Positions 36,101 to 45,297 of a DNA stretch of 64,000 bases are shown here, one piece after another. The first letter of the stretch is position 1; each line of letters opens with the position of its first letter. The position numbers and the translations under genes are program-made. Origin of the DNA: Leptolyngbya sp. FACHB-8 (GTDB lineage Bacteria; Cyanobacteriota; Cyanobacteriia; Elainellales; Elainellaceae); NCBI RefSeq assembly GCF_014695575.1, contig NZ_JACJOO010000059.1, positions 62,001 through 126,000 of the forward strand, in the 5' to 3' direction. The notes under the pieces are model-generated. The model ran no database searches. It saw nothing but the letters and a program-made list of their open reading frames with translations, and was not told where the DNA came from.

Positions 36101-39100
36101 CTTGCAACATCTCAGTGATTAATTCAGGTTGCGCGTTGGAAACCTCCAGTAAGTCAAAGGGATAATACGCCACATCAGGGCGCTGCTCCTGTACCTGTTC
36201 TGCACTCCAAATGCCAAGTTTTCCAATTTCGATAAAACGCCCATTAGGAACTAGAATCTCCAGATTCCTGGAAATAAAATCCCCATTCAAGCTGTTTAGG
36301 ATGACATCCACTCCGGCTCCATCCGTCAGGCGCATCACCTCATCGGCAAAGCCTAGAGTGCGAGAGTTCATCACGTACTCCACCCCTGTAGAGCGGAGGT
36401 AGTCCCACTTACCAGGGCTGGCGGTGGCAAAGACAGTCGCACCGAGCTGTTGGGCTATTTGCACAGCGGCCAGACCCACTCCTCCGGCAGCCGCGTGAAT
36501 GAGGACACGATCGCCCGCCTTCACCTGGGCTAACCGACATAACCCGTAGTACGCTGTCAGAAACGTAGTTGGCACCGTTGCCGCTTCGACGAAGTTCAGG
36601 CCCGTTGGCATGGGCACTACGAAGCGGGCATCCATTGTGATGTACTGGCTCAAGCTACCCATTGCTTGAGCGGCGATGACGCGATCGCCCACCTGCAACC
36701 CTGTCACTCCAGCTCCAACAGCAGTCACCCGACCAGAACATTCGCCTCCAAAGGGCACCTGGTCTGCACTGGCATGGCCCATCTGTTCCAGGTAGGGGCG
36801 CATCATTCCCAGGGCATTCAGCACGTCCCGAAAGTTTACCCCTGAAGCCGCCACCTGAATCTCCACCTCACCGGGAGCCGGAGCATGCCGCTCCATGGGA
36901 ACCAGGATCAGGTTGTCGAGAATACCATAATCCGTCAGTTGTAACCGGAAAGGCTCCGCAGGCAAATCCGCTGAACGGGAGACAGGGTCAGACAGACGGG
37001 TCAGCCGGGCAACGTAGCGATCGCCCCGCCGGTAGGCCAGTTGAGTTTCCTGTACAGGCGCATCCAGCTCTGCCAGCCAGCCATCGAGAGAGGCTTCCGT
37101 GCCATCCAGATCCAGATTGAGACAGGGCCAGCCGCTCTGTTCCAACCGCAACACGCGCCCCAATCCCCAGAGGGAACCATGGGTCGGAACAACGGCATCG
37201 GTGGGTTGAACGGCCTGGGTATTTTGGGTCACCAGCCATAGGGGCGATGGCGCAGCGGTTTTCGTCTTGAGCAGTGTCTGCATCAGGTGCAGTGTACTGG
37301 CACAACTCAACCGTTGAGCAGCCATTGGATCAGCCTTCTCTGTGGGTTCCAGGCTCCACAGATGCAGGATACCGCGTAGAGTCGAGAGCCCGACAGCCCG
37401 CACCACAGCCTGGAAATCCTCAGGGTTGAGGGGGTTCGCCGTGAAGCGATCGCCCTCCTGAGAAAACCCCTCCCCGGGATACACCCGCAGCACCGAGTCA
37501 CCACGCTCTTGCAGTTGCTCCAGCAACCGCGTTCCTATGGCCGTCGAGGGCAGGAACACCAGCCAGGTACTTGATTCAGCCGCGATCGTGGCTGGAATTT
37601 CACTGGGTTCCCAGGTGATCTCATAGAGCCAATCGGTGGCTGGCATGATAGCTGTTGCTTGATCGGCGGATGATGCCGTTGGCAACGTTTGTGTACCCAG
37701 TTCTGTAGATGTTTGAAAAATCTGGGGTTCTAAGTTCTCTTGATTGGATGCGGAGTTCGTTGAAGCGGGGGCGATCGCTGATGCAACCGAGGGTGGCCCC
37801 TGAAATAGCCGCTGGAGGGAGCTGGGATGCAGGTAGCGCAGAGACATTCTCTGAATTTGCGCCACTACAGTACCCACTTCATCCATCAACCACAGGTCGG
37901 CTCGTAGCTCTGCCGAAGCTTTACCATTGGTACCTTGAGGCAGATGCACCTGGGTGAAGCACCAGAGGGATGTGCCCGCTGGACGGTATACCTGCAAACG
38001 TGCCAGCCCGGCGGGTAGATAAGTGCCGGGGTGTGATGCCCCCAGCGCTGCTCCCAGGGTTTGGAAAGCTGCATCCAGGAGAGCCGGATGTAGCACATAC
38101 GCCTCAGCACTGACCTCAGCAGGAAGCTGCAACCGGGCCAGAGCTTGTCCCGGCAGTTGTGCCAGCAGACGAATACCCTGAAAGGCCGGGCCGTAGTGCA
38201 ACCCTTGCTGACGCAGTTGGTCGTAGTAGGCGGAAACAGCATTCGATTGTGCTGCCTCCATGGGAGCCGATTCACCGAAAAAAGCGGCCTTTAGCTCTGC
38301 TAGAGAGAGATATACTCCTGGCTCTGCCAAACCAATACAAGCCGTTCCATGCCGGGTAAAGTCAGAAGCAGCATGCTGACTATAAATGGCCAGCCTATAG
38401 GTTCCGGCAGGCTCAGGATGCAACACCGTTTGCAGCATTACAGGAGCTTCTGACAGGCGCAGAGGTTGCTCAATTTGCAGATCTTGAATGGAAACCGTAG
38501 GGGTCTTCAATTGCCGGGTAGCAGCGGCCAGAGCCATTTCCACAAAAGCGGCTGCCGGGAAAACTACCTGTTCACCAACTTGATGATCGATTAAATAAGC
38601 AGGGGAATAAGCGGCGATCGCCCCCTCATATCCCATGACTCCGGTTCCGCTAACCCGTTGCCCTAATAGAGGGTGAGGGCGATCGGGTACGGGCAGAGCG
38701 GCAGAGGCAGGGGCAAGGGCAGGCGTTTGGGGTGGGTTCCACCAGAAGGATTTTCGCTGGAACGGGTAAGTGGGTAAGCGCAGATGCTGCCGAGGAAGCT
38801 TTCCATCAATTATTTCCCAATCTACTGGGAAGCCTGCTGTGTAGAGACTGGCAAGGCTATGCAGTAAGGGCTGTGGCTCTGGCTGCGGTGGGCGCAAGCT
38901 CGGCAGGTAGATCGTGGAGTTAGACTCCCCATTTTGAAGGTGAAGATTTTGAGTATCAGACAGCACCGATCGCGCCATGCTCAGTAGCACAGGCTTGGGA
39001 CCACACTCCAGCAGGAGCCGATACCCGGCCTCATGCAATGTTTCCACGCTACGCGCAAATTGCACAGGCTGGCAAATGTGAGCACACCAGTAGTCGGAAG

Positions 39101-41432
39101 TGGCGATCTCTTCCTCGACAAAATCGCCGGTGACATTGGAGATGATGGGGCGTTGGGGTGGCCGATAGGTGATTTGGGAGGCGATCGCCCGGAACTCCTC
39201 CAGCATCGGCTCCATCAAGGGCGAGTGGAAGGCATGGGAAACTTGCAGAGGAGTGGCCTTGATACCTCGCGCCTCTAAAGCTTGCTTAAGGGTGATGAGG
39301 GCATCCAGGGAGCCTGAGAGGACGGTGTTCTGCGGGGAATTGAGAGCGGCGATCGCCACTCCATCCCTCAACAACGGTTCTACTGTGGCCGCGTCTGCCA
39401 TCGCTGCTAACATACCGCCATTGGGGGGCAGCGCTTGCATCAGCCGCCCGCGCGCTGCAATCAGCGTCAGGGCATCTTCCAGAGAAAATACCCCGGCCAA
39501 GCAGGCCGCGACGTACTCTCCCACACTGTGCCCCATCATCACCGCAGGCTGAATTCCCCAGGATTGCCAGAGCTGCGCCAGGGCATACTCGACGGCAAAT
39601 AAGGCAGGCTGCGTATAAGCTGTCTGATTTAGCAGTTCGGTAGAACGCAAATCCGGTTGCGCAAGAGGTAGATCCAGGAGGCTCAACAGAGAGCAATCCA
39701 AATGAGGTTGCAGAAGTTCCGCACACCGATCAATGGCCTCCCGAAATACCGGGTACTGCTGGTACAACTCGCGCCCCATTCCAGCATATTGGGAACCCTG
39801 CCCAGTGAACAAAAACGCAATATTAGGAGCTAGTTCTGAAGTTCCCTTGCCCTTGCCCACAACACCTTTGGGCACCTCGACTGCTGTCCCGCTGGCGATC
39901 GCCTCCAACACCAGCCGCATGGATTCAACGGATACGGCCGGGATGGCAATGCGATGGGAAAAGTGCGATCGCCCCCCATTTGCCATCCGGCAAAGATCCA
40001 CTAAAGGTACCGTGGGATTTTGGGTCAGAAACTCCGCGTAACGCCCCGCCAGGGCTTGCAGAGCTGCCTCATTTTTTGCTGAGAGAGTCAAGATATGCCA
40101 GGCTGGCTCCGGCTCAGATACCTCTGTGCGCAAGAGAGCTGCTTCCGACCACTCTTCGACAACCACATGGGCATTGGTGCCACCAAAGCCGAAGGAGTTC
40201 ACCCCAGCCAGACGCGGCATTCCATCGGGCGGAACCCAATCCGTAAGCGAAGTTTGAACCCGGAGAGGAATTTGGTCGAAGGCGATCGCCGGATTCGGTT
40301 CCCGAAAATGCAAGCTAGGAGCCAGTTGACGATGTTTCAGCATGAGGGCAACTTTGATCAGCCCTGCGACCCCAGCAGCGGTCTCGCTGTGGCCAATGTT
40401 AGTCTTAACTGACCCAACGGTGCAGATTTGGTCAGATTCACGCCCCTCAGACAGCACGGTGCCCAGGGCTTCCATCTCGACAGGGTCGCCCAGCTTGGTT
40501 CCGGTGCCGTGGGCTTCAACATATTGAACTTGCCCCGGAGAGACGCCTGCCTGACGGTAAGCCGTCCGCAAAACCGCCTCTTGGGCACGCGGGTTTGGCG
40601 CAGCGATGCCGTTGCTGAAACCGTCCTGGTTGACGGCAGTGCCCCGGATGACGGCGTAGATGGGGTCTTGATCGGCGATCGCCTCCGACAACCGCTTCAG
40701 CACCACCACTCCAGCCCCTTCACTCCGCACATAGCCGTCGGCATTGGCATCAAAGCTCTGACAGCGGCCTGCTCCAGACATGAAGCCGCCTTTGCTAAAA
40801 CCGACTGTTACGGTCGGCAGCAGCAACACATTCACTCCACCGGCCAGAGCCAGATCGGACTCGCCCGTTTGCAAACTCTGGCAGGCTAAATGCACCGCGA
40901 CCAGAGAGGATGAACAGGCCGTGTCTACCGCCAAGCTGGGGCCTTTGAAGTCGAAGCTGTAGGAAATCCGGTTAGCGGCGATGCAATTGCCCGTGCCCGT
41001 GGTGGCGTAGGGGTCATCCACCAGGTGTTGCCACATGCGGATGGAATAGTCGTGGGTGCCGATGCCAATGAAAACGCCAGTTTGGGAGCCACGCAACTGC
41101 TCAGGCACAAATCCAGCATCTTCAAGGGCTTCCCAGGAAGTTTCCAGCAGTAACCGCTGCTGAGGATCCATGGTGATAGCTTCTCGGGGGGCAATGCCAA
41201 AGAAAGATGCATCGAACTGGTCAACGCCGTCGAGAAAACCCCCATGGCGCAAGTTCGTCTTGCCCGGTTGCCGAGGGTCAGGGTCGTAGAACTGGGCCAC
41301 ATCCCAGCGAGAAGACGGGACGTCGGTGATGGCATCGACACCATCCCGCAGCAGTTGCCAGAAAGCTTCCGGGCCGTAGGCTCCAGGGAAGCGGCAACCC
41401 ATTCCAACAATGGCGATCGGCTCCGAAGACAT
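33150..41432 (-). CDS. Fully reducing type I polyketide synthase fused to an alpha-oxoamine synthase
   Basis: A 2760-residue megaenzyme. KS (4-428) has Cys173, His308 and His348. AT (537-830) has Ser636 in GHSVG and the HAFH motif at 733-736, which predicts malonyl-CoA. DH (918-1200) has His950 and Asp1120. A structural pseudo-KR region follows. ER (1497-1822) has the NADPH loop HAAAGGVGLAA. KR (1832-2025) has TGGLGDLGL, Ser in FSSIAS and Tyr1986. ACP (2145-2228) has Ser2185 in GMDSLM. A 130-residue Pro/Gln/Asn-rich linker leads to the alpha-oxoamine synthase (2361-2760) with PLP Lys2610 in TMSKALASCGG and DEAHSIG. It should build a saturated chain iteratively, then release it by decarboxylative condensation with an amino acid to give an alpha-amino ketone. 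Confidence 0.95.
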   Translation of the reverse strand: MSSEPIAIVGMGCRFPGAYGPEAFWQLLRDGVDAITDVPSSRWDVAQFYDPDPRQPGKTNLRHGGFLDGVDQFDASFFGIAPREAITMDPQQRLLLETSWEALEDAGFVPEQLRGSQTGVFIGIGTHDYSIRMWQHLVDDPYATTGTGNCIAANRISYSFDFKGPSLAVDTACSSSLVAVHLACQSLQTGESDLALAGGVNVLLLPTVTVGFSKGGFMSGAGRCQSFDANADGYVRSEGAGVVVLKRLSEAIADQDPIYAVIRGTAVNQDGFSNGIAAPNPRAQEAVLRTAYRQAGVSPGQVQYVEAHGTGTKLGDPVEMEALGTVLSEGRESDQICTVGSVKTNIGHSETAAGVAGLIKVALMLKHRQLAPSLHFREPNPAIAFDQIPLRVQTSLTDWVPPDGMPRLAGVNSFGFGGTNAHVVVEEWSEAALLRTEVSEPEPAWHILTLSAKNEAALQALAGRYAEFLTQNPTVPLVDLCRMANGGRSHFSHRIAIPAVSVESMRLVLEAIASGTAVEVPKGVVGKGKGTSELAPNIAFLFTGQGSQYAGMGRELYQQYPVFREAIDRCAELLQPHLDCSLLSLLDLPLAQPDLRSTELLNQTAYTQPALFAVEYALAQLWQSWGIQPAVMMGHSVGEYVAACLAGVFSLEDALTLIAARGRLMQALPPNGGMLAAMADAATVEPLLRDGVAIAALNSPQNTVLSGSLDALITLKQALEARGIKATPLQVSHAFHSPLMEPMLEEFRAIASQITYRPPQRPIISNVTGDFVEEEIATSDYWCAHICQPVQFARSVETLHEAGYRLLLECGPKPVLLSMARSVLSDTQNLHLQNGESNSTIYLPSLRPPQPEPQPLLHSLASLYTAGFPVDWEIIDGKLPRQHLRLPTYPFQRKSFWWNPPQTPALAPASAALPVPDRPHPLLGQRVSGTGVMGYEGAIAAYSPAYLIDHQVGEQVVFPAAAFVEMALAAATRQLKTPTVSIQDLQIEQPLRLSEAPVMLQTVLHPEPAGTYRLAIYSQHAASDFTRHGTACIGLAEPGVYLSLAELKAAFFGESAPMEAAQSNAVSAYYDQLRQQGLHYGPAFQGIRLLAQLPGQALARLQLPAEVSAEAYVLHPALLDAAFQTLGAALGASHPGTYLPAGLARLQVYRPAGTSLWCFTQVHLPQGTNGKASAELRADLWLMDEVGTVVAQIQRMSLRYLHPSSLQRLFQGPPSVASAIAPASTNSASNQENLEPQIFQTSTELGTQTLPTASSADQATAIMPATDWLYEITWEPSEIPATIAAESSTWLVFLPSTAIGTRLLEQLQERGDSVLRVYPGEGFSQEGDRFTANPLNPEDFQAVVRAVGLSTLRGILHLWSLEPTEKADPMAAQRLSCASTLHLMQTLLKTKTAAPSPLWLVTQNTQAVQPTDAVVPTHGSLWGLGRVLRLEQSGWPCLNLDLDGTEASLDGWLAELDAPVQETQLAYRRGDRYVARLTRLSDPVSRSADLPAEPFRLQLTDYGILDNLILVPMERHAPAPGEVEIQVAASGVNFRDVLNALGMMRPYLEQMGHASADQVPFGGECSGRVTAVGAGVTGLQVGDRVIAAQAMGSLSQYITMDARFVVPMPTGLNFVEAATVPTTFLTAYYGLCRLAQVKAGDRVLIHAAAGGVGLAAVQIAQQLGATVFATASPGKWDYLRSTGVEYVMNSRTLGFADEVMRLTDGAGVDVILNSLNGDFISRNLEILVPNGRFIEIGKLGIWSAEQVQEQRPDVAYYPFDLLEVSNAQPELITEMLQVLMAEFQAERLQPLPHTIFPIQESANAFRFMGQAKHIGKVVITLPRPQVPVSIQRHATYLITGGLGDLGLQVAQKLAEAGARHLLLIGRKPPSVEAQDVLQKLDAAGVQVSVLTVDVSDRPALAAVLEPWLAPQSATNAPPLRGIIHAAGVLQDSLVPRQRWDSFERVMAPKILGGWYLHELTSALPLDFFVSFSSIASLCGSPGQANYAAANGFLDALMHHRRQADLPGLSLNWGPWAAGMAARLPDAEQRFAAAGLRLVPPALGLEVMRSLLSAPYPQIGVIGFDWPTFLRPQPATTLPFFTHQRAEADERILPAAEAQGSTALEPIPAESDPSLNATEATTPPSPSLPSMSPTTEFLQHLQTLAEGDRIFHLRHHIQEQLARVMGFASADAIDPQENFGDLGMDSLMAVELTNRLQSSLGCAVAQSMLFDYPTVEALTVCLLSLLAESLSAQPRQAAGQAPMPASLTPAPASTPPVTPISQPPITSGSSTTIPQPLTTNGFQNGAIPQPLANNGSQTLSIPQPLTGNGSQPAAIPQPFNHLNSHSPSQNGQRIAQITAGPSTHSPIYPSAPSAPLPDLSQIPPAYYQLSQLPEYLALRQDLDRVEPMGNPFFDVHDGIMRDTSRINGRVVVNYSSYNYVGMSGDLEVSQAAMRAIAQYGTSVSASRVVSGERPLHRELEREIADFLGTEDCIVFIGGHPTNVTTIGHLMGDRDLILCDSLSHNSLREGCKLSGSTLMDFPHNDCQALETILQQHRLQYEKVLIVVEGVYSTDGDIAPLPEIVALKHRYKTLLLVDEAHSIGVLGDTGRGVGEHFGVARTDVDLWMGTMSKALASCGGYIAGCKEIVEYLKYTAPGFVFSVGMAPPSAAAALAALRRLKAEPERVATLRARSQLFLQLARQKGLNTGMSRDTPVIPIIVGEPHRAVMLAHVLLERGINARPMVYPSVPFNGARLRFFLTSLHTEAQIRSTINVLAEELARL

Positions 41433-41716
41433 AGCAGGTCGAGCGGGACAGTCCGTAAATCAGGGAAGAGTGCACACAGCAGGCATACCATCGCGGAGAC
41501 GAAGTCGTGGAGGGCTGACGCGAAAAGCTTTTGGCTCCAGCGAAGTCCGTATCCGACTGGTACTCTGCGACATCCACATTACCGCATTATCATGGGCAGT
41601 CAATGGAGTTTATGGACAGAATTCAATTCGGACACGGGAAGCCCTGATTATTCTGTGGGTACTTTACATGCACAAAACAATTAGGGCTATTGCTTCTGCA
41701 ATTCTAGTGGCGATCG
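41433..41716. other. Leader between the YbjN-like gene and the PKS
   Basis: 284 bp with no gene. It may carry its own promoter for the 8.3-kb PKS gene. I see no palindromic element in it. Confidence 0.4.
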
Positions 41717-42193
41717 CTACATCCCCAAATCCAAAGCCCGTTGCCCCCCAAACTGCTCAACAATCAGGTCGTCATAGGTATCTGCAATGGTGACCACGGA
41801 CAGGATGCAGGTTTGCAATTCCAACAAATCCATTCCCTCGCCCCCCAGAACACTGTGGGCAAACAGCACCTCACCCTGCGGCCCCAGATGAAAGGCCCCA
41901 AACCGCATGCGTTGATTTTCTGTCAATAGAAAATCCATCAATTCCGGGCCAAGATGGCTGTTGACCGTCACGCAGCTCGAAGCCCGCACGATCGCCAATT
42001 CCCGTTCTTCCCAGGGATGCACGTCCCACGTCAGCACCTCAACAGCAACACGGGCTGAGCCGTAGGTCAGGTTAATCCGAGGTTGAGTGGTGGAAAACTG
42101 CACCGCATTCTCGAACAGGGTAGAGGTTTGCAGATAGTCCACGACTTTGGTGTAGGACAATTCCTGAGTTTTGCTGGCAAACGACAGAGCCAT
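41717..42193 (-). CDS. YbjN/CesT-like chaperone-fold protein
   Basis: The 158-residue protein resembles the YbjN / type III secretion chaperone-like family. It has a conserved IVRASSCVTVNSHLGPELMDFLLTENQRMRFGAFHLG core, followed by an AD-rich end (VTIADTYDDLIVEQFGG). Members are soluble alpha/beta proteins; many bind peptides or partner proteins. It lies 7 bp downstream of the DevA-like ATPase, same strand, and 284 bp before the PKS, so it is probably co-transcribed with the exporter. A role in assembly or regulation of the PKS or exporter is inference. Confidence 0.75.
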   Translation of the reverse strand: MALSFASKTQELSYTKVVDYLQTSTLFENAVQFSTTQPRINLTYGSARVAVEVLTWDVHPWEERELAIVRASSCVTVNSHLGPELMDFLLTENQRMRFGAFHLGPQGEVLFAHSVLGGEGMDLLELQTCILSVVTIADTYDDLIVEQFGGQRALDLGM

Positions 42194-42199
42194 AGGTCA

Positions 42200-42979
42200 T
42201 CAGATAATAAACATTCGGCGATCCAGGGCTTTGGGGTCATGGCTAACGACAAATTGATCCAGATTGTCGTCTGATTCCAGACGCCCATCCACTAAGGTAA
42301 TGATGCGATCGGCCACATCTAGAATGCGGTTGTCATGGGTCACCATGAGAATGGTGCGATCCTCTTCCTTCGCCAGTTTCTGCATCAGAGTAACCACGTC
42401 GCGCCCCGATTTCTTGTCCAGAGCCGCCGTGGGTTCGTCGGCCAGGATGAGAGGGGGCTGGTTGACCAGGGCACGGGCGATCGCCACCCGCTGCTTCTGT
42501 CCCCCCGATAGAGCTTTGGGCTTGTAGTCGACGCGATCGCCCAGCCCCACCTGACTCAACACATCAACAGCCCGCTGGCGCTTCTCCTTCCAGTCATGGG
42601 TGAGTTCGATCGCCATCTCGACATTTTGGGAGGCCGTAAGGGAGTCAAACAAATTGTGGGCCTGGAAGATAAAGCCGATGTTGCGCCGCACCTCCACCAG
42701 TTGAGACTTACTCAACCCAACAATCTCCTGTCCCAGCACCTCCAGGCTCCCGTTCTGCACGGTACGAAGTGCGCCGATCAACGTCAACAGCGTCGTCTTT
42801 CCGGAACCGGATGGCCCCGTCATGATGACGATCTGCCCCCTGGGCAGCACCAGATTAATATCAAACAACACCTGCTTCCGCAGATCGCCCTGCCCAAAGA
42901 AGTAATTTAGATTCTGGATACGAACCGCAGGAGCCTCCAGGGTCAATCCTCCAGGCGCTATTGAGGATGGTTCTATCAT
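42200..42979 (-). CDS. devA: DevA-type ABC exporter ATPase
   Basis: About 259 residues from ATG 42979, which has AAGGAG five bases upstream; an ATG at 43000 overlaps the devC end. All ABC motifs are present: Walker A GPSGSGKTT, Q loop FIFQAHNLF, signature LSGGQKQR, Walker B LILADEP and switch HD. It is closest to the DevA/MacB group of lipoprotein- or glycolipid-exporting ATPases. With the two DevC-like permeases and DevB-like adaptor upstream it should form an envelope-spanning exporter, completed by a TolC-like outer-membrane channel not encoded here. DevBCA in heterocyst-forming strains exports glycolipids. Confidence 0.92.
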   Translation of the reverse strand: MIEPSSIAPGGLTLEAPAVRIQNLNYFFGQGDLRKQVLFDINLVLPRGQIVIMTGPSGSGKTTLLTLIGALRTVQNGSLEVLGQEIVGLSKSQLVEVRRNIGFIFQAHNLFDSLTASQNVEMAIELTHDWKEKRQRAVDVLSQVGLGDRVDYKPKALSGGQKQRVAIARALVNQPPLILADEPTAALDKKSGRDVVTLMQKLAKEEDRTILMVTHDNRILDVADRIITLVDGRLESDDNLDQFVVSHDPKALDRRMFII

Positions 42980-42989
42980 GAGGTCTCCT

Positions 42990-44150
42990 TCACGTTCCAA
43001 AGACTTCGGCGGGGTCAGCGGCCTGTACCTTGCGGACGGCGATCGCCCCCGAAATCAGACACATCACGACCGTCGCCAGTAACACGTTAATGCCCCGCGT
43101 CAGGGTCATCACCATTAACAACCCCGTGGCGTTTGCGGTCATGTGATACAGCACCAATGCGATAAAGTACCCCGGCACAAACCCCATAACCCCCAGAATG
43201 AGAGCCTGCTGTACCACCACCCAGAGCAAATAGCGGTTGCTGTAACCCATGGCCTTCAAGGTGGCATATTCGGCCCAGTGATCAGATACGTCGGTGTAGA
43301 GAATTTGGTAAACGAGAATAATCCCGACCACGAAGCCCATGGTGGTTAGGAGGGTGAATACAAAGCCGATGCTGGTGTTCTCACGCCAGAAAGTCAATTC
43401 AAAATTGACAAACTCATCTTTGGTCAGGACCAGCACATCATCTGGTAGTCGATCTTGCAAGGTTTTAGCGAGCTGAGCAACATTAGCCCCTGGAGATAAT
43501 CGGAGCAAGCCAATATCAACCGTACTGAGGGTGCGGCTATCCTCTTCAGGGCCAAGGTTGGCAAAGTACCGCAGAAAGTTTTGGTCGCTCATCACCAGAT
43601 TACCGTTGCCGGATGCAAAATCCGTTCCCAGGCTATAGGTGCCGACGATGGTAATCTGCTGTTCCGCCAGTTCTGTCTCAACCCCAGCCAGGGTGGGTCC
43701 AACTTCTGAGCGGGATTTGTCATCAATTACAGCCGTCCAGGGCAACTGCAAGGCGGCCCGGTTTGCCAAAATCCCCGGCAAGGGTAGCACTGGTTCTGCC
43801 GGGTTGAAGGCCAATACCCGTAGAGGTCGCACGGCTTTGGTCTCAGGGTTTTTCCAGTTTGCCGTGGTCATGTACAGACCGTAGGCCGCTTCCACCCCAT
43901 CAAACGCTTGTGCCTGGTACAACCGCCGCCGAGCAAATTGCTCCGGCACAAACATGCTGTACTTCAAGCGATTAACAACCACAATCTCACCGTTGAGCAT
44001 CTTGAGAAGTTGCACCTGGCTATCATACAGAGCATTCTCAAACCCACGGAACATAAACATCAGGAGTACGGCGAAGGATACCCCGGCTAACGCCGTTATT
44101 AATTTGCGGCGCTCATAGGTGAGATTTGACCAGGCTAAAGGCGTTCGCAT
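42990..44150 (-). CDS. devC: DevC-type ABC permease
   Basis: The 386-residue protein has the MacB/FtsX-like layout: one N-terminal helix (LITALAGVSFAVLLMFMF), a large periplasmic domain to about residue 260, then three C-terminal helices (IGFVFTLLTTMGFVVGIILVYQ, then two more). The conserved cytoplasmic segment YATLKAMGYSNRYL is the coupling helix region. It starts 2 bp after the other DevC-like permease gene and ends just before devA, so the four genes are tightly linked. Two different DevC-like subunits suggest a heterodimeric membrane part. Confidence 0.92.
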   Translation of the reverse strand: MRTPLAWSNLTYERRKLITALAGVSFAVLLMFMFRGFENALYDSQVQLLKMLNGEIVVVNRLKYSMFVPEQFARRRLYQAQAFDGVEAAYGLYMTTANWKNPETKAVRPLRVLAFNPAEPVLPLPGILANRAALQLPWTAVIDDKSRSEVGPTLAGVETELAEQQITIVGTYSLGTDFASGNGNLVMSDQNFLRYFANLGPEEDSRTLSTVDIGLLRLSPGANVAQLAKTLQDRLPDDVLVLTKDEFVNFELTFWRENTSIGFVFTLLTTMGFVVGIILVYQILYTDVSDHWAEYATLKAMGYSNRYLLWVVVQQALILGVMGFVPGYFIALVLYHMTANATGLLMVMTLTRGINVLLATVVMCLISGAIAVRKVQAADPAEVFGT

Positions 44151-44152
44151 GG

Positions 44153-45295
44153 TTAAAACACCTCCGCAGGATCGGTCTGAATAACTTTGTTAACGGAGAA
44201 TAGCCCCGACAAAGTACACATAATGATCGTCAAGAAAAATACGACGATCGCCCGCAGCAACTCCATTTCAACAGGTAAGGCATTACTGGTCGCCCACAAC
44301 GTGAGTTGATAAAGCAACAGAGAAACGATGAAGCCAGGAATATAACCCAATACGGCTAAGATAACGGACTCTTGAATCACGGTGGAGAAAAGAAAACCAC
44401 TGCGATATCCCATTGCCTTTAAGGTAGCGTACTGCTTGAGATGACTGGAAATATCGGTGTAGAGAATTTGATAGACAATCACCACACCCACAATGCAGGA
44501 AACGGCAACACCCATACCAAAGATAAATCCAGTAGACGTCGCGTTAATCCAATAGTCGCGATCGCGCGCGATAATCTCCTCCTTCGTCAAGACCACCACA
44601 TCCTCTGGCAGAATGCGCTGCATCTCGGTCTTCACCTGTTCTGCCTCGGTTCCCGGCTTCAGCTTCACCAACCCCAAACTGATCTGGCTTAAGGGAAAGG
44701 GATCAAAGTAACGACGAAAGTTTTGATCACTCATGATCAACGTGGCATCCGCTGCAAACCCGCCTCCCATGGTGTACTGCCCACCGATGGTTACCGTGCG
44801 GCGATCGGCTTCCGTTACGGTTCCTGTCGTTTGAGGGCCATACTCGGGGCGGGAAAGGCGATCAATAAGCACCGTTTCGGGACGTCGCAATGCGGCTTGA
44901 GTTTGAGCATCTTGCAATTCCGGCAACAGAAATACCGGGTCATCTGGATTCACACCAAACACAAAGATGGCTCGATTCTGGCGAGTTTCGGGATTGCGCC
45001 ACTGCATGTATCCCAAATACATCGGCATTACCTGCTCGACGCCGCGCACCCCTGCTACTTGATAAATCCGCTCAATAGGAACCGGTTTGGTGGTCGTAAT
45101 TTCTAACGCCTGGGGCGAAATGATGAAGAGTTCTCCGTTAAAGCGCCCGTAGAATAGGGAGGCCGTTTTGGAGAGCGCGCCCAAAAAACCCAGATTCATG
45201 AAGACGAGGATGACCGCGAAAGCAACCCCGGCGATCGCCACCACCAATCGCGTCCGCTCGTGCACCAGGTTCATCAAAGCCAGCGGGGTACGCAT
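44153..45295 (-). CDS. devC: DevC-type ABC permease, second subunit
   Basis: 380 residues with the same FtsX/MacB-like plan as the next gene: N-terminal helix (LVVAIAGVAFAVILVFMNLG), periplasmic domain, then three helices starting STGFIFGMGVAVSCIVG. The coupling segment YATLKAMGYRSGFLF matches its partner. It begins 2 bp after the devB stop codon on the same strand. The two permeases differ throughout, so they are paralogues rather than a duplication artefact. Confidence 0.92.
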   Translation of the reverse strand: MRTPLALMNLVHERTRLVVAIAGVAFAVILVFMNLGFLGALSKTASLFYGRFNGELFIISPQALEITTTKPVPIERIYQVAGVRGVEQVMPMYLGYMQWRNPETRQNRAIFVFGVNPDDPVFLLPELQDAQTQAALRRPETVLIDRLSRPEYGPQTTGTVTEADRRTVTIGGQYTMGGGFAADATLIMSDQNFRRYFDPFPLSQISLGLVKLKPGTEAEQVKTEMQRILPEDVVVLTKEEIIARDRDYWINATSTGFIFGMGVAVSCIVGVVIVYQILYTDISSHLKQYATLKAMGYRSGFLFSTVIQESVILAVLGYIPGFIVSLLLYQLTLWATSNALPVEMELLRAIVVFFLTIIMCTLSGLFSVNKVIQTDPAEVF

Positions 45296-45297
45296 GG

